A DNA stretch of 64,000 nucleotides, from contig CP141150.1 of assembly GCA_035235625.1 (NCBI GenBank), positions 12,400,001 through 12,464,000 of the forward strand. The letters run 5' to 3'. The notes under the pieces were generated by a model. The model worked only from the letters and a program-made list of their open reading frames with translations. It was not told the origin of the DNA and searched no databases. The position numbers and the translations under genes are program-made. This DNA is from Saururus chinensis. Its lineage: Eukaryota; Streptophyta; Magnoliopsida; Piperales; Saururaceae. Below are positions 12,240-24,433 of the stretch, one piece after another (position 1 is the stretch's first letter; every line of letters starts with the position of its first letter).

Positions 12240-12950
12240 TATTCCATGAATTTTAACTCTTATTCCCAAACCTAAAGTTCTAAGCTTTCAAAACTTTCTT
12301 GAAGTTTTTAGCTAATAAGAACACTTGTTCTTATTCATCCTTAGTTTCTTCTTATTCTTCTAAGGTGTTCAAAGCTTTAGAATTCTTGGAAGATTTCTTA
12401 GATATCTAAAGGATAGCTTGTTTTCCTTTAGATTGTTCAAACAATTCTTTTTCATTTTCATAACTCTTCTTGCATCTCAAAAGTTCTGAAGTTTCCTACA
12501 AGTTCCTCAATGTCTAAGGTGTCAATTTCTTATATTAATTAATTGTAGTCAGCTTAATTTTGAATGCGGAGAACAAGGACCTTAAGAGTTTTCTCACCAC
12601 AAGGTAGTCTAGTATAGGCTCTCCTAGTTGATCACATGTGTTAACAATATTTGATATTTTAACATAATATTCTAAAATTATTTTCTCTACACTCATTATA
12701 ATGTTCTCAAACTTTAGGTTAACCATTTGTAACCTAGGCACCTTCACAACCTTGGTTCCCTCATTCTATATTAAAAAAAAATTCTCATGCTACTTTAACT
12801 AAAGTACAACTAGAGATTAACCTATGCTGAGATTATCCTATGACATTGATTTGCAGGTTTAGTCTCATTCTTATTTTTAAGATTGAATTTCTAACTTTGT
12901 ATTTGGTCACGAGAGAATTCCAACCTTTAATCATAGCTTTTTCAAACATT
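12240..12950 (-). pseudogene. Copia-type gag fragment (UBN2/Retrotran_gag family)
   Basis: The minus-strand frame (12535-12747) contains RLQMVNLKFENIIMS, VEKIILEYYVKISNI and VNTCDQLGEPILDYLVVRK, the signature of plant Ty1/copia gag (consensus LQ-FENL-M-E-E-I-Y--L--I-N----LGE). The following frame continues with a DTLDIEELVGNFITFEMQ-like stretch, after a stop. The CACTA element at 12233 cuts the 3' part. The mirrored copy is at 50650-51387. It is non-functional: short, interrupted, and without pol nearby. Confidence 0.75.
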
Positions 12951-13559
12951 GCTAGTGACCAGAATCTAAACTAGAATTTGATTAAGGTACCACATGTGAC
13001 TCAATTTTATGAACAAAGGGATCTTCTACCATGTCTTTCTTGTTGTTCTGCAATTCAAATGAGTTTTAATAAATCGTTGTCCTATTCTCATACTGTTTAC
13101 TACTTGCACACTTGTTAGTTTCTTGCGAACAAGGATTAAGAGCAGTATTGGCTAAGGTACATACTTGTTGATAAAGACCTATTGTAAGCCTATTTAAAAG
13201 CCTAAATTTTCAATGAATTGATAGTTTGTGTTTGGAGTTATCTCATAAAATCCTTGCTAAAAAGAGTTCTCATGTGATATGTGCAAATTCCGACAACTCC
13301 TGGTGCATACTCCATAGGACGTCTCTTTGTGCGGGCTCCAAGAGTTTTTCTACCTTCCCTATGCCCTCTTCCCTTTTAATCATTGAGTTACTAAGAGGTC
13401 CAACTCCTCCATATGTCTTTGGCTTTATAACAATTCTAAGCTATCAAACACAAAAGGCAATGAAAGCAGGCTGGTCATTATAAGTATGAATAATGATAAC
13501 TACAATAATACATTATCAATTTAATATGTCAGATAATTATACAAATCAAACAAACAATG

Positions 13560-13806
13560 AGGATGCTTGGGCAAAGATATTGGAACTACAAATAAGAGTT
13601 TTTTTTGTTTCATTTTAATTTTCCATTGTGAGTTTTACAATTTGTGCAGAGGAAGTTTTGATACTAGTGAGGTTGCCAAGAAGTGGACAATGAAGTCACT
13701 TGGCAGGAAATGGTCTCACTACAAATGCAGATTGAAACATATACATTTTGATAAATGTCTTACTGAGGAAGATCATTCTTTCCTACAAATGCATCTTTGC
13801 GCATAA
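13560..13806 (+). pseudogene. Transposase_24-like fragment (En/Spm-associated)
   Basis: Residues FDTSEVAKKWTMKSLGRKW, SHYKCRLKHIHFDK and CLTEEDH resemble the plant transposase-associated Transposase_24 family (K-W---S-G-KW---K--LK). A T-rich tract ending TTTGTGCAG just before GGAAGTTTTGATAC looks like an intron end. The copy in the right arm (49790-50075, minus) continues into a DPDQWRALIGYW-like motif that strengthens the call. Here the frame instead runs into a junction at about 13790, where about 740 bp seen in the right arm are missing. Confidence 0.5.
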
Positions 13807-13839
13807 ATTTTTTTTTAAGCAAAAATAACTAAATATACT

Positions 13840-16260
13840 CTCCAAGCTCACTCTGATGATAAATTAATCAACAACCATCATTCAATCCACACATAAACAC
13901 AACAATTTATATGGAAAACCCTAACATAAAAAAAAAACCACAGTAGTTCTAAAGAAACTAAATCAATACACTAGAAACCAAGACTATATATATAAACCAC
14001 TAACCTTGTTTAGATTCTAAGATAAGCTCATCTTGTTTAGATCGTAGTTGCTACCCATTAAGTCTGCTCCCTCAAGCACTTGAAACTTTATCCTCCTTGC
14101 CTTTTCTATATCTTCTTCTAGTATTCAATAAGTACCTCTTGTTGTATTGACTTTGGCCTTATGAAAATCATCAATCTCTCATTAAAGATTTGTTGCAACA
14201 CATCTTTGCAATCTCTGTGTATAAGCTCATTTTTTTGTGAATTATCTTATTCAATTAACCATGAATCTTCAACTCAAAGCATCATGTGAATTATCTTTTG
14301 AAGAAAAATAAGCAAATGTATAAATCCTTTTTCTTTAATCTCCTCTAGGTTTTCTATCAAATTTTTTGATATTAGAACCCTCATATAGTTCCTTTACTCA
14401 ATTTAAGACTTGTACTTAAATAATGAATGAAATTAAAATCGGAATGTCTTAATTCAAGTAAGCTATCCTTGAAATGATTAATCGTTTTAAACAGTGATCG
14501 ATTGATCACTGTTTGTAATGAACATGATACTCCAAGAGATTGATCGATTTACTACAACATCGATCGATAACTCTCGGCTTTATTTTGCATAGGGATGAAT
14601 CAAGGTGCAATTTATCGTTATGTTCTTCCTTATGTGTAGCGATAGATCATTTTGTCTATAATTTTTCTTTTTTGCCCTTTTTACCATAAAGCCTTCTGAT
14701 ACTTCTTAAACAGTTTTCCACGCTTTTCTATCTGGAGCTTTTATAAATTCTTTCAATATGCGAAATTTTGTACATCAAATAAAAGAGGTCTATTCATAGT
14801 TTTTCCCAAGTCCCTATGCTCATTCATTTAATTATTTAATTCAGCCATTGAATTCAATTAATAGAAATTACCACAAGCACCACAAATTAAGTACTAAAGT
14901 CAAGGTAATTCATGAGAGAAACAACTACCAATTTAGGGCACACAATTCAACAAGTTTTAATTGATATTCTTAAAAGAAAAAAAATCAAAACTTAAGCACA
15001 TTTCAGAATTTAAACTGTAGCACAAGAATATCTTAAGGGAAATCATCGTAATTTTGATTGATACCAAGTAGCACAAAATTAACTTTTTTAATAATTAACC
15101 TCAGCTATCAATTAAGAGTTTAATATTCAACTAATTAATCTAGCGGATCACTAGATTACTCTTAAATATATTACTTTTGACAAGTATGACTTAAAAGTTA
15201 CAGCCTACTTACGAATAATTTTTTTATTAAGTTGAGACGATTGAAAAAGTTCTCTCAAAATCTCACTTTCAAATTATCAATCAATCAACCATCAAGCAAT
15301 CCATATATACATTAACACAATAATTTATGTGGAAAACCTCAATTAGGGTAAAAAATTACGACAGTTTTAAAGGAACCAAATCAATGCACTAGAAACCCAA
15401 CTTTTATATGGACACAAGTAAACTACCAACCTTATTTTGACTCTTAATACAAGTTATTCTTATTCAAATCATTATTACTGACCTTAAGTCTTCTTCTAAG
15501 CACTTAAAACTTTATTCTCCTTGCCTTATCTCTATCTCTTTCTAGTTTTTAATAAGCACCTTTTATTGTCTTTACTTTGGCTTTAAGGAAATCTTCAATA
15601 TTCTATTAAAGACATGTTGCGACTCCTCTTTAAAATGCTCTATGTATTAACTCCTTCAGTTGTGGATTGTCTTCTTCAATTCACTATGGATATTGAATAC
15701 AAAGCTCAAGTTAATTCTCTCTTGAAAAATAATAAACAAAGGTGTAAAATTTCTTTATTTTTTCTCCTCTAGGTTTTTTATTATTTAATTTCGTAACCCT
15801 TATATAGCTCAATAAATTGGTTTAAGACTTGTACTTAAATAATGAATAAAATAAAAATCCAAAGTTCTTAAATCAAATAAATTGTTCTTAAAACGATCTA
15901 TCATTGTAAACAATGATCGATCAATTATTATTTTTTAATGTGCACTATTCTTCAATTGATTGATTAATTATAAGAGCAATTAATCGACAACTCTCGGCTT
16001 CATTTTGAATAGGGTTGAATTAACAAGCAATTGATTATTTTGTCCATCACATTTTAAAGTGATCGATCATTCTGACTATTTTTTAATTTTTTTCCTTTTT
16101 TACCTTAAATACTTTTGCAACCTCTTTAATCACTTTTTAACATTTTCCAAGTTATTTATACATGTCAATGTGATATGAATAAGTTTCAAAACTATTCAAA
16201 TTCTTTAATCTTTCAACTTCATCAATAAGAGCATGTCTGCTCTTATTTTTCAAGTCTATA
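13840..16260. repeat. Pair of diverged LTR-like repeats, about 1.4 kb apart (left arm)
   Basis: Two blocks repeat in the same orientation. The segment around 13845-13985 is like 15250-15400, and AACTCTCGGCTT at about 14570 pairs with the one at about 15988, a spacing of roughly 1.42 kb. Each block carries GATCGATC-like phrases and a CTCCTCTAGGTTTT motif. They look like the two LTRs, or LTR-plus-leader duplicates, of an old retroelement. They are mirrored at 46620-49100. Confidence 0.5.
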
Positions 16261-17340
16261 AAATTTAAATCTAATTTGACTATAACAACCTCAAATCAGA
16301 CTCTAAGACTCATTACATATGTATAGTTTTTTAATATAATTTAGACAAATAAATTAACAAATAAACTAAACATATGACTTATATGCACTTGCATGATCGA
16401 CTAAAATAATTTGTTACATAAAAAAATACTCAAATAAAGTAATTAAAGATGATAATTGATGCCTTATTTATATCCTTCATTTCCTATTGAATATGTGTGG
16501 ACATACTTACACATCTTAGTGGTGATGATTGTTAGTTGAGGAGTTTTTACTGCTTGTAGAAGCAAAAGGAGGCTGATGTAGCTATATAAGTGTTCCTTGA
16601 TGTAAGGCTCTTTTATAAGTACCCATGGTGCCAAAATGTACTTTATTTTATTCTATGGATATATAATCTTGTGCTTGTATTCTTGACTTAGTTGAAATGG
16701 TTTTAAGATTAATATATGACAGCAAATTTTTCTATACCTTGTATTGGAAAACAACAATCATTGCCCGGAATATAATTTTTAGAGGAACTTTGAAAACATG
16801 AAAAATAGTTTCCACCATAACTACTTTGATTTCACTTTAAAAAAGCGTTGGAAAAGATGAACAAACAAAGCAAAATTAATTGGCTCATATTTTTTGAAAA
16901 AACAACATGCCAAGATTAGCCTGATCATTCCATCGTTACTCTTACTCTGGTCATATGATAAGAAAAAAAACCATGTACCGCAAGGGAGATGAGTGGGTCT
17001 CATAAATGACAGATGGTGCATACGGTGATGGCACTATCCAAACTACAGAAGGAAAACCAGGTTCCCTTTCTAACAAACTTTGAGGAAGAACTTAAATAGA
17101 CACCGCATTCTACTCTCTGATTGGTGTTTAAAATTTAACCATCTCTTGCTTGTCAAGTTTGTAACATGTACAGTTAGTCCTTCAAAAGGTAAATCCCGAT
17201 AGAAATGGCATTACATACGAGTGATATCTTCCCCTAGAGAAGATCATTATCAAGTGCCTTTATGTGTATGTATGCACCGCAATAAACCCATAAACCTTTA
17301 TGAGTAAAACAACAGGATACTCAGCGGATTATTCGGGCTT
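16261..17340. other. Unannotated AT-rich left-arm DNA
   Basis: I see no gene, terminal repeat or tandem array here. The only notable property is its mirror copy at about 45545-46620. Confidence 0.5.
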
Positions 17341-17350
17341 CTATTAAAGT

Positions 17351-17872
17351 ATGAAAAAATTGGCGTCTAGTCTTGTTACCAGACTATATCTGATGTTGAG
17401 TCCTGAAAATTTTATGGCATATCGTATAAGTCACGTGATTTTTTTCTTATTTTACATTTACCCTTCTTCTTCTCTATTCTGTTTTCTCCTTCTGCCATCC
17501 TCCAAAATTTTCATTCTTTTGTTCCTTTTTTTCCATGGATCTACTCATCTCCTCCCTCCTCTCCTCCCTCCTCCTCTTCTCCTTCTTTACCTTCAGGGGC
17601 CACCTCTCCGACCACCGCCGACCCAACTTCCTCTACCTCAGCCTCTCCGACCACCATTGACCCAACCTCCTCCACCTCGGTCGTCGACCCAACCTCTGAC
17701 CACCACCGACCCAACCTCCTCCACCTCAGCCTCTCCGACCACCATCGACCCAACCTCCTTCACCTCGATCGTCGACCCAACCTCCTCCACCTCGACCGTC
17801 AACCCAACCTCCTCCACCATCAACCCAACCTCCTCAACTGGCTCGACCTCCAAAGCGTCGTTAAAAAGATGA
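17351..17872 (+). other. Low-complexity proline/serine/threonine-rich frame over a minisatellite
   Basis: A 173-codon ATG frame begins with a hydrophobic stretch and ends in repeats of the type DPTSSTST. These encode an irregular 24-30 bp repeat built on GACCCAACCTCCTCCACCTC (about 17610-17850). The right-arm copy (45142-45537, minus) keeps the N-terminal 60 residues but breaks frame in the repeat tract. Frame loss, low complexity and the opposite-strand ORFs argue that the repeat creates the ORF, rather than a real gene. Confidence 0.3.
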
Positions 17873-17978
17873 AGCGTCTTCACCGCTGCTTCGACTCCTA
17901 CCTCTCCATCATCCTTGACAACCACCATGGCTCCTCCGGCTGCCACCACGAGCACCACCAAGGCATTCTAACAAAAAT

Positions 17979-18060
17979 AGTAAATATTTACTCTCTTTGT
18001 ATATATACAAAGAAAATAAATTACTCTCTTTGTATTTAACAAAGTGAGTAAATATTTACT
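17979..18060. repeat. 82-bp foldback with 22-bp inverted ends
   Basis: Ends at 17979-18000 and 18039-18060 are inverted copies (AGTAAATATTTACTC... and its complement) with one mismatch. The left part also contains a perfect 18-bp palindrome, CTTTGTATATATACAAAG (17995-18012). The same structure is kept in the right arm at 44851-44932. It could be a tiny MITE or only a stable hairpin. Confidence 0.7.
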
Positions 18061-18531
18061 GTCTTCTTCATTCGCATAGTTGTTGCAATGTAACTTATTG
18101 GAAGTGCTAGAGTCAGCTATCTTCGTGGCTCTCTAGGGAGAGACGGACAGAGCTAGCAAAAGGATCTACGATAGAGCTAGAGCCGGCAGGGCCTCGGGGA
18201 GGCCCTCTATACTGTTAAGCTTCAAATCCTTAAAGTTGGTGCTGGCTTCTAGCTCGGTGGCAGAACAGTGATGCTTGAGGGGGAGGAGTGCAGCCATTTT
18301 TGGTGCGATGTGAGGTGAACGAAGAGGGAGAGGTGGCCGGTTATGAAAACTGAGGTGAAGAGATTATCCGGTGGGTCATGGTGAGGAGGTGAGGTGAACA
18401 GTATGAAAACAAAGATGGCGGCATGAGAATAAAAGAAGAGAATGACGGGCTGAGGGTATTTTAGTCTGATTATAAAATTAAAAGTTAATGACAAATTAAT
18501 AAAAAAATTTATAGTTAGTGTCAATAACCCC
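18061..18531. other. Left-arm DNA between foldback and CHI-3
   Basis: Moderately GC-rich sequence mirrored at 44372-44850. Overlapping short frames in both arms (for example 18249-18524 minus and 44387-44617 plus) resemble each other, but they are not recognised and have no gene structure. Confidence 0.4.
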
Positions 18532-21500
18532 TTAAAGTATCATAGGGTAGCCATCAAAGATGAAGAGAATGGCCCTTAAAGTATCATAGGAAACGCCCAG
18601 CAAATCACAGTACCTTTTGTAGAAACCAAATCGATCAGCAACCCTGCTATCAATTCCTTTGCCACATTCAAGCCCACCGTTGATTATGCTTGTGACAACA
18701 CCAAAACCAGGCTGCCTCCCCGCTGCGACATCGGCACTCGAGGGTGTCCACCTGCCGGTCATCACATCATGGGACGATGGCTTGGGGATTGCGGCGTCAT
18801 CCAGAACCAGATGGCCGTCTTGAAGGAGATGGTGGCGTCTATGGCCACCAAGTCCGGGTTGTTGAGGAGGTCCACGTTAATGGCTCGCCCTGCTGGCCCA
18901 TAGTTATAGTTGCTGTAAGCAAGGTTGCAAATTTGCAATTAGCAAAGCGATGGTTCAGTATAAGTTAATTTTCATCTTAATGAAGTTACTTCTCAAAATA
19001 TCTCCTAATGGAAACTTACTATGAGATTTGAATGGGGCCACGGCCATAGTACTTCTTGCCTGCAACACACGGCCATTGTGCACTTGGGGAACAATAATCA
19101 CCTGGGTTTCCTTGTTCCTGGACAAAACAATAGCCCCATGAATATAGAACAAGAGATCATGAGAACAAGCTTATCTAAACTGATTTTTGCATTATTTTTT
19201 TGTTGGCAAAATTCGTTCAACTGACTTAAATTTGCATAAATATATGATCCTTACTAATTAATTAGATTAGTGTCATTTTTGTGATTGAAAATTACAAAAA
19301 ATGCAACTCTTTAGAGAGGGTCTAGAATTTGACTTCATATGGTGTGACCTTTGCTCTAATCACCCATTATATGTGGCATTTTGTTTAGTCAATAAACAAT
19401 AGAAATGTCACAAAATATTGAATGGGCATAGGAATGAGATCATTTGAAAAAGGAAAAAATAAACCATTTGCAACATTAAGAGATGATCCATTTAATGTTA
19501 TGTTTATCATGGAGGAATCTAAGGCATTAGCTATTTATAATTAGGAACTCTATGCAAAAAAGAATCTTTTTACATACAGAAATCAAGAGTTAAATGGTTA
19601 TTGGAAGGGGATCGTTGCACTAAGTTTTTCCATACAGTAACTTCTCGTAATACTTCCCGGAATGCTATTCATGCAGTGGAGGATTCTCTTGGTAACAACT
19701 TGGTTACACTTGAAGATATTGGTAAGGAAGCTGTTGATTATTTCTAGACAGTTTTTACCCCTTCTTCTTCTTCTCATATTATTACTTCTCATATAAAGAA
19801 GCGGCTCAGTGAGGACCAGGCAAGTTCTCTCATTAGTTCAATTTTTTTTGATGAGATTCATTGAACTGTTATTAATTCTCCCTTAGAAAAAACCCCTGGC
19901 CCATATGGTTACTCTAACAAATTCTTTATTAAATATTGGGATATTGTGGGTGATGATTTTTGTCACTCTTATTTTTTCTCTTCAAGTAAAATGTTGTGTG
20001 GGCTTAATAACACCTTTTTAACCCTCATCCAAAAGGAAAATGGTGTCACTTCTTTTGACAAGTTCAGCCTTATATCTTTGTATAATTTTTTATACAAGAT
20101 TATCACTAAGATTATGGCTAATAGATTTGCATTGGTTCTACCTTCTATTGTTAGCAATAATCAAACAACTTTTCTTAAAGGTAGGCTCATTTAAGATAAT
20201 ATTCTTCTTGCCCACAAGCTCCTTCATAATTACCATAGTAAAAGGCACGCTAAGGAATTTTGTCTCAAAGTGGATCTAGAGAAAGCCTATGATAAAGTCT
20301 GCTGGAATTTTATTTTTTGTGCTCTGGCTAACATTGGTTGTCCCCCTACTTGGATTAGATGGATAAAGGAATGTGTTACAACAGCTTCTTTCAGTGTTCT
20401 CATTAATGGATCAAACTATGGATATTTTCCGAGTAGTTATGGGATGCGCTAGGGTTGTCCTCTCTCTCCATTGTTATTTGTTTTAGTGATGCAATCTCTC
20501 ACTGATATCCTTACATATTTTTACAATGATGGGAGGATCATCATCCCTATTCATGGGAACTCTTCGGCCATCTCTCACTTGCTCTTTGCAGATGATGCTC
20601 TCCTTTTTTCACAGACATCAATTTCCTCTGCTACTTGATTAAAAGAGGCATTGGACTTGTTCTTTCAAAGTAGTGGTCTCTGGTCTAATGATTCTAAAAG
20701 TTGTATTTTCTTTTCAGCTTGTTGTACCCAAAAAACTACCATTCTTCATTTATTTAACTTTAGAGAAGGACATCTTCTGGTACATTATTTGGGCCTTCCA
20801 CTATTCTCAGGCCGTCTTTAGGCATCCATGTGTGCTAATATTCTTGATCAGTTTCATATAGCATTAGCAAGCTAGAAAAAGAAATTACTTGATCTCCTAT
20901 GCTGGAAGGTTAGAGCTCTTGAAATATGTTCTTTCCAGTAAGCACATTTATTGGTCTCTTCACTTTCTTCATCCAGTTAGTGTTATTAAACAATTGAAAT
21001 CTTTTATGGCTGATTTCCTTTGGAGTATTTTTGACCAATTTCGAAAGTTTCATCCCCTTAGTTAGAAGAAAGTTTGTCTTCCTAAAGATGAGGGTGGCCT
21101 GGGTATTAGATCCATTGGGGATTGGTGCTCTATTGGTTTATCCAAGCACTTTTGGAGAATTTTATATGATAAAGAATCATTATGGGCGAAATGGATTAAT
21201 GAATTTTATATCCAAAGTTCTTCAATCTGGCATTGTGATACTCCTCTCTTTGCTTCACATTCTTGGAAGAGTATTTTATCAATGCGTAATACTTTGATGG
21301 ATTTCATTTCCCACAAAGTAAATAATGGGAGGAAAGTTCTTTTTTGGTTAGATCCTTGGGCAGATAATTTTACTCTTTTGCAAAATTATGGTAATCGTCT
21401 TATCTTTTAATTGGAAAGTCATCCTCTTACAACTATATTAGATTGTATGGTTAATGATAATTGGAAGTGGACTGAACAAATTAACTTGAGATATGACCAT

Positions 21501-22467
21501 TTATTACGAACTATAAGTGTTGCTCCTATGTTTAACCATAATGAGGATAAAGTCATATGGAAACCTCATTCCTCTGGAAAGTTTACTACCAAGTCTGCTT
21601 ATAATGCTATCTTTAGACATGGCCCTAAATTAAGATGGACATCTCTTCCTTGGTTCAAGCATCACATCCTACGACATTCCTTCATTAGTTGGTTAATGCT
21701 TCATGGGAGACTGCTTACTTTGGATAAAATTCAAGCAAGAGGAGTTCAAATAGTCAATAGATGTATTCTATGCAAGGCCGATTAGGAAACATCTCCACAT
21801 TTGTTTTTCTCGTGTGGTTATTCCAGATGGATTATGAGCTCTATTTTCAAATTCTTTAGGGTGGATATATCTTGTCATCAAGCTAGCAAGCCCTTCAACA
21901 TATTCTTCATTTTAGTAGATCAATTCCGAGTTTGTGTTTGCTATTAAAGATATTCATGAACTATGCCATTTATTTAATCTCGTAGGAGAGAAATCAGCAT
22001 ATCTTCAAGGACGAATACACTTATAAGAGAGCTCTATTTAGTATCTGTGAAAGTCAAGTCAGAACTTATATCATTGCCAATTCCTTTTTCATTAAGTTTG
22101 TCTGTAAGAATTTCCTTTCATTGCTACTAGATAGCAATTGTAATTTTTCTTCGTTCTATGACATTGTTTCCCTTTGGTTTTAATTGAAGGGAGTCCTCTC
22201 CCCTTTTACCCTTCAAAAAAAAACATTAATTTGTCATGTTTAACTAGTAAACAACCTGTAGTTTCGTGTGATATTTGAGCTAGGAAAGCTGCAAGCTCTC
22301 TTTTGCGGGTGCCCAAGTCCCCAGTGGCACCAAAGCCACTGAAGGAATTGACTGCAACAATGAAGCCATTGTAGGTGTAGAAGTTCTTCCCAGGACATGC
22401 AGCATCGTTCCGGTGCTCCAGCATCTGATCAACGATGGCCTGGGTGATGATGAAGCCCACCCCATGC
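18532..22467 (-). pseudogene. CHI-3: chitinase pseudogene split by a LINE
   Basis: Read on the minus strand: an exon 1 remnant at about 22467-22257, 5'-truncated exon 2 at 19145-19020, and exon 3 at 18912-18532. Exon 1 lacks signal peptide and chitin-binding domain and starts in the linker (GVGFIITQAI). It keeps the HETTG catalytic motif and a GT donor at 22255-22256. A LINE occupies what was intron 1 and the first 30-odd bases of exon 2. Exon 2 keeps its GTAAGT donor (complement at 19014-19019). Exon 3 has a 1-bp deletion near 18790 relative to CHI-2, shifting frame. At its 3' end the codons for the last conserved cysteine segment are replaced by a copy of the sequence just downstream (see findings). 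Features shared with CHI-4 and not CHI-1/2 (VAI, GKGID, DLLGVSY) show it is the inverted-repeat partner of CHI-4. Confidence 0.9.
19146..22224 (+). mobile_element. L1-type LINE, 5'-truncated and degenerate
   Basis: ORF2 remnants follow in order on the plus strand. A KSRVKWLLEGDRCTKFFH motif lies near 19585, and TPGPYGYSNKFFIKYW near 19890. The reverse transcriptase carries LKVDLEKAYDKVCWNF (about 20270), a GCPLSPLLFVLVMQSL motif (about 20455) and LLFADDALLFS (about 20580), which holds the catalytic ADD in place of the usual Y/FADD. A C-terminal zf-RVT domain (WKPHSSGKFTTKSAYNAI, RCILC, HLFFSC) spans about 21555-21830. Many in-frame stops and frameshifts are present. The 3' end is an A9 tract at 22216-22224, directly followed by chitinase intron 1 sequence. 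The 5' junction with exon 2 is at 19145/19146; recognisable ORF2 begins only around 19560. Insertion was accompanied by loss of target DNA. It lies inside CHI-3 in antisense orientation. Confidence 0.9.
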
Positions 22468-22498
22468 CACTCGGTGGGCCAAGTGAAGGAAAAGGAAG

Positions 22499-23032
22499 TA
22501 GGGGTGTAAACGGATTCCGTTTGTCCGGTGTTCATCCGCGTCCGTGTCCGTCTACACTAAAATGGAAAATATTATTTTTTGTCCATACCAAATACGGACG
22601 GACATGGACAAAGGTTGGCCGTGTCCGTAGCCATCCATGTCCATCAACTATATATTTTTTTATTATTATTATTATTATTATTTTATACTAAATTACTAAC
22701 ATATGTCACATAGTTAATCTTCATAACAAGATTGTAAAAAATATGTATTATACTCTCACATGTCTTCTATAACATTATTATTTAATTATTTTTTAGATTA
22801 GACTATTTTACTATTATTTTAACATATTTTTTAATTAATTTTTTACTAACCACTCTTAATTTGAGAACAAAGTAGTATATGTTAAACTTTCACCTTCATT
22901 CTATCTGTGTCCTTCCGTTTCTGTCCGTATCCGTCATAGACAAATACGGACAGACAAGCACATGGTCCGCATAAAAACGGACAGCTGTGTACATGCCTTA
23001 TCCGCGTCCGCATCCGTCTATTTACACCCCTA
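22499..23032. mobile_element. hAT-type MITE with perfect 8-bp target duplication
   Basis: The 534-bp element begins TAGGGGTGTAAACGGAT and ends with the inverted form ATTTACACCCCTA. The flanks 22491-22498 and 23033-23040 are identical (AAAGGAAG), an 8-bp duplication as made by hAT transposases. Subterminal CCGTGTCCGT-type repeats are abundant at both ends. No transposase is present. It inserted just outside the chitinase-derived part of CHI-3. Confidence 0.92.
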
Positions 23033-23040
23033 AAAGGAAG

Positions 23041-23826
23041 GTGGTCCAAATTACGAAGCTTTTTGTTATTTGGAATGGAAGGATTTGTATGGTGCACAGG
23101 AATCCTTTGCTAGCTGCCCCCCACAAAGTAAGCCAAATACAATGCCACTTGAACCTGCAATACTAATTTTCATTCTTTAATGCTATCGAAAACTTGACTC
23201 TAACTGTTACAGCTGTGATCAAGAACTGCTGTTCGATAATGTTGATCTTATGAACTGAATCAGACTTAGAGTATGATATAACCGAGAAATCACTAACAAA
23301 AGAAAAGGGGAGACAGAGACTAGCTAGCTAGAAAAAGTCTATGTGCACTTGAAATACGCGTCGTGATAAAGCCAAGTGGCCCCGGGCCAGCACATCGTGA
23401 TTTGCGTGTAGACTATGTAGAAGAGCTTACGTGATCTTTCATGCTGCTCATGATAGGAGATATTATGTTGTTTCATCTTGCCTTGGCGATTCTAGAAAGC
23501 AATGAAGTCATGTTGTCAAAATTTTTACTAGTGGCACAATGTACTTAGAGAGTAAAGAATGCAAACAAGGAGCAACTTTTCTTTTTCTTTTGTTTTTTCC
23601 CTTGATTTTTTCTCATAGGAGGAGATACAATTTTAATACTCACTCTAACAATGGCCCATGCTGAGCATGTACCTAGGAGTCATTGATTTTGCAAGTCATT
23701 GGCCCACACGATCGCATGCTAACATGCCAAGCTAACACTAATGTGTCCTAGCGTGTGCACTATTATTTTTCAAAATAGATGACTCACCCATGGTTCCACA
23801 CCATGGCTGCATCATCGAGCGAACAT
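23041..23826. other. Unannotated spacer
   Basis: I see no gene, repeat or terminal signature. It borders the truncated 5' end of CHI-3 and may be the DNA that the chitinase fragment was joined to. Confidence 0.4.
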
Positions 23827-23829
23827 TAA

Positions 23830-23995
23830 GGGGCTATTTAATTGGGAGGCATTAGGGTTTGAGGAAAACGCTTTCTCCACCAACTCTCCTCTTCGGGAGA
23901 GTTAAAAGAGAAATCATTTTTTCTCCTTTGATATGACATATTGCACTCAAAGGGGGAAATCGATTTCTCCATTAAAGCGCCCCCCAAACAACCCC
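23830..23995. mobile_element. Tourist-like MITE, 166 bp
   Basis: Inverted ends GGGGCTATTTAATTGG and its partner CCAAACAACCCC are flanked by TAA on both sides (23827-23829 and 23996-23998). A 3-bp TAA/TTA target duplication with GGGG-TGTTTGG-type ends is characteristic of PIF/Harbinger-derived MITEs. Confidence 0.7.
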
Positions 23996-24433
23996 TAAAT
24001 ATGAAGTGTGTTGGACGTGAAGATTTTCTCTATGGGCCCACTTGGGCATGTGCCTCTACGATCATAAGCATTATGGACTCTCAACCTAGATAAATATGTA
24101 TCTCTTTTGTATTCTTAAGATAGACTTGAATTAGGTCATATTTATCCCAAGCTAGTTCATGCTTATCCCAACTCTAATTGGAGCTTCACGTGGGAAAAAG
24201 AGGGCTTCATGTGGAGAGAAAAAGTGAGCTGGAGAGAGGAGCAAGGTCTTAGGGGCTTTTGTAGCTATATGTTTGAGGAAATATTAAACTGGTGTGATCC
24301 CATGGATGTAGGCCACCATTGCCAAACTACATAAATTATGTGTGCTCCTCTCTTGTTTTGCATGCCGTTATGTGCTAGAGCGTTCTAGTGGTCCTAATAA
24401 TCACAATAATTGGTCTTGAAGCTTTCATATTTG

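Larger units (their letters stand above)
5587..19145. repeat. Left arm of giant inverted repeat (partner 43747-57143)
   Basis: The sequence reads as the reverse complement of 43747-57143. Landmarks pair in mirrored order: gypsy gag 5602/57130, LTR 7194-7817/56104-56726, a CACTA end 12233/51388, copia gag 12535-12747/50867-51079, transposase fragment 13670/49940, proline-rich block 17600/45250, chitinase exon 3 18532-18912/43980-44371. A 70-codon copia segment differs at 6 residues between the arms, so the duplication is old but still highly similar. Left-only material includes the hAT-like element at 5936-7062. The right arm has extra DNA near 49095-49750 and 54870-55180. The outer end lies in gypsy gag and the inner end in chitinase exon 2. 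Confidence 0.93.
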
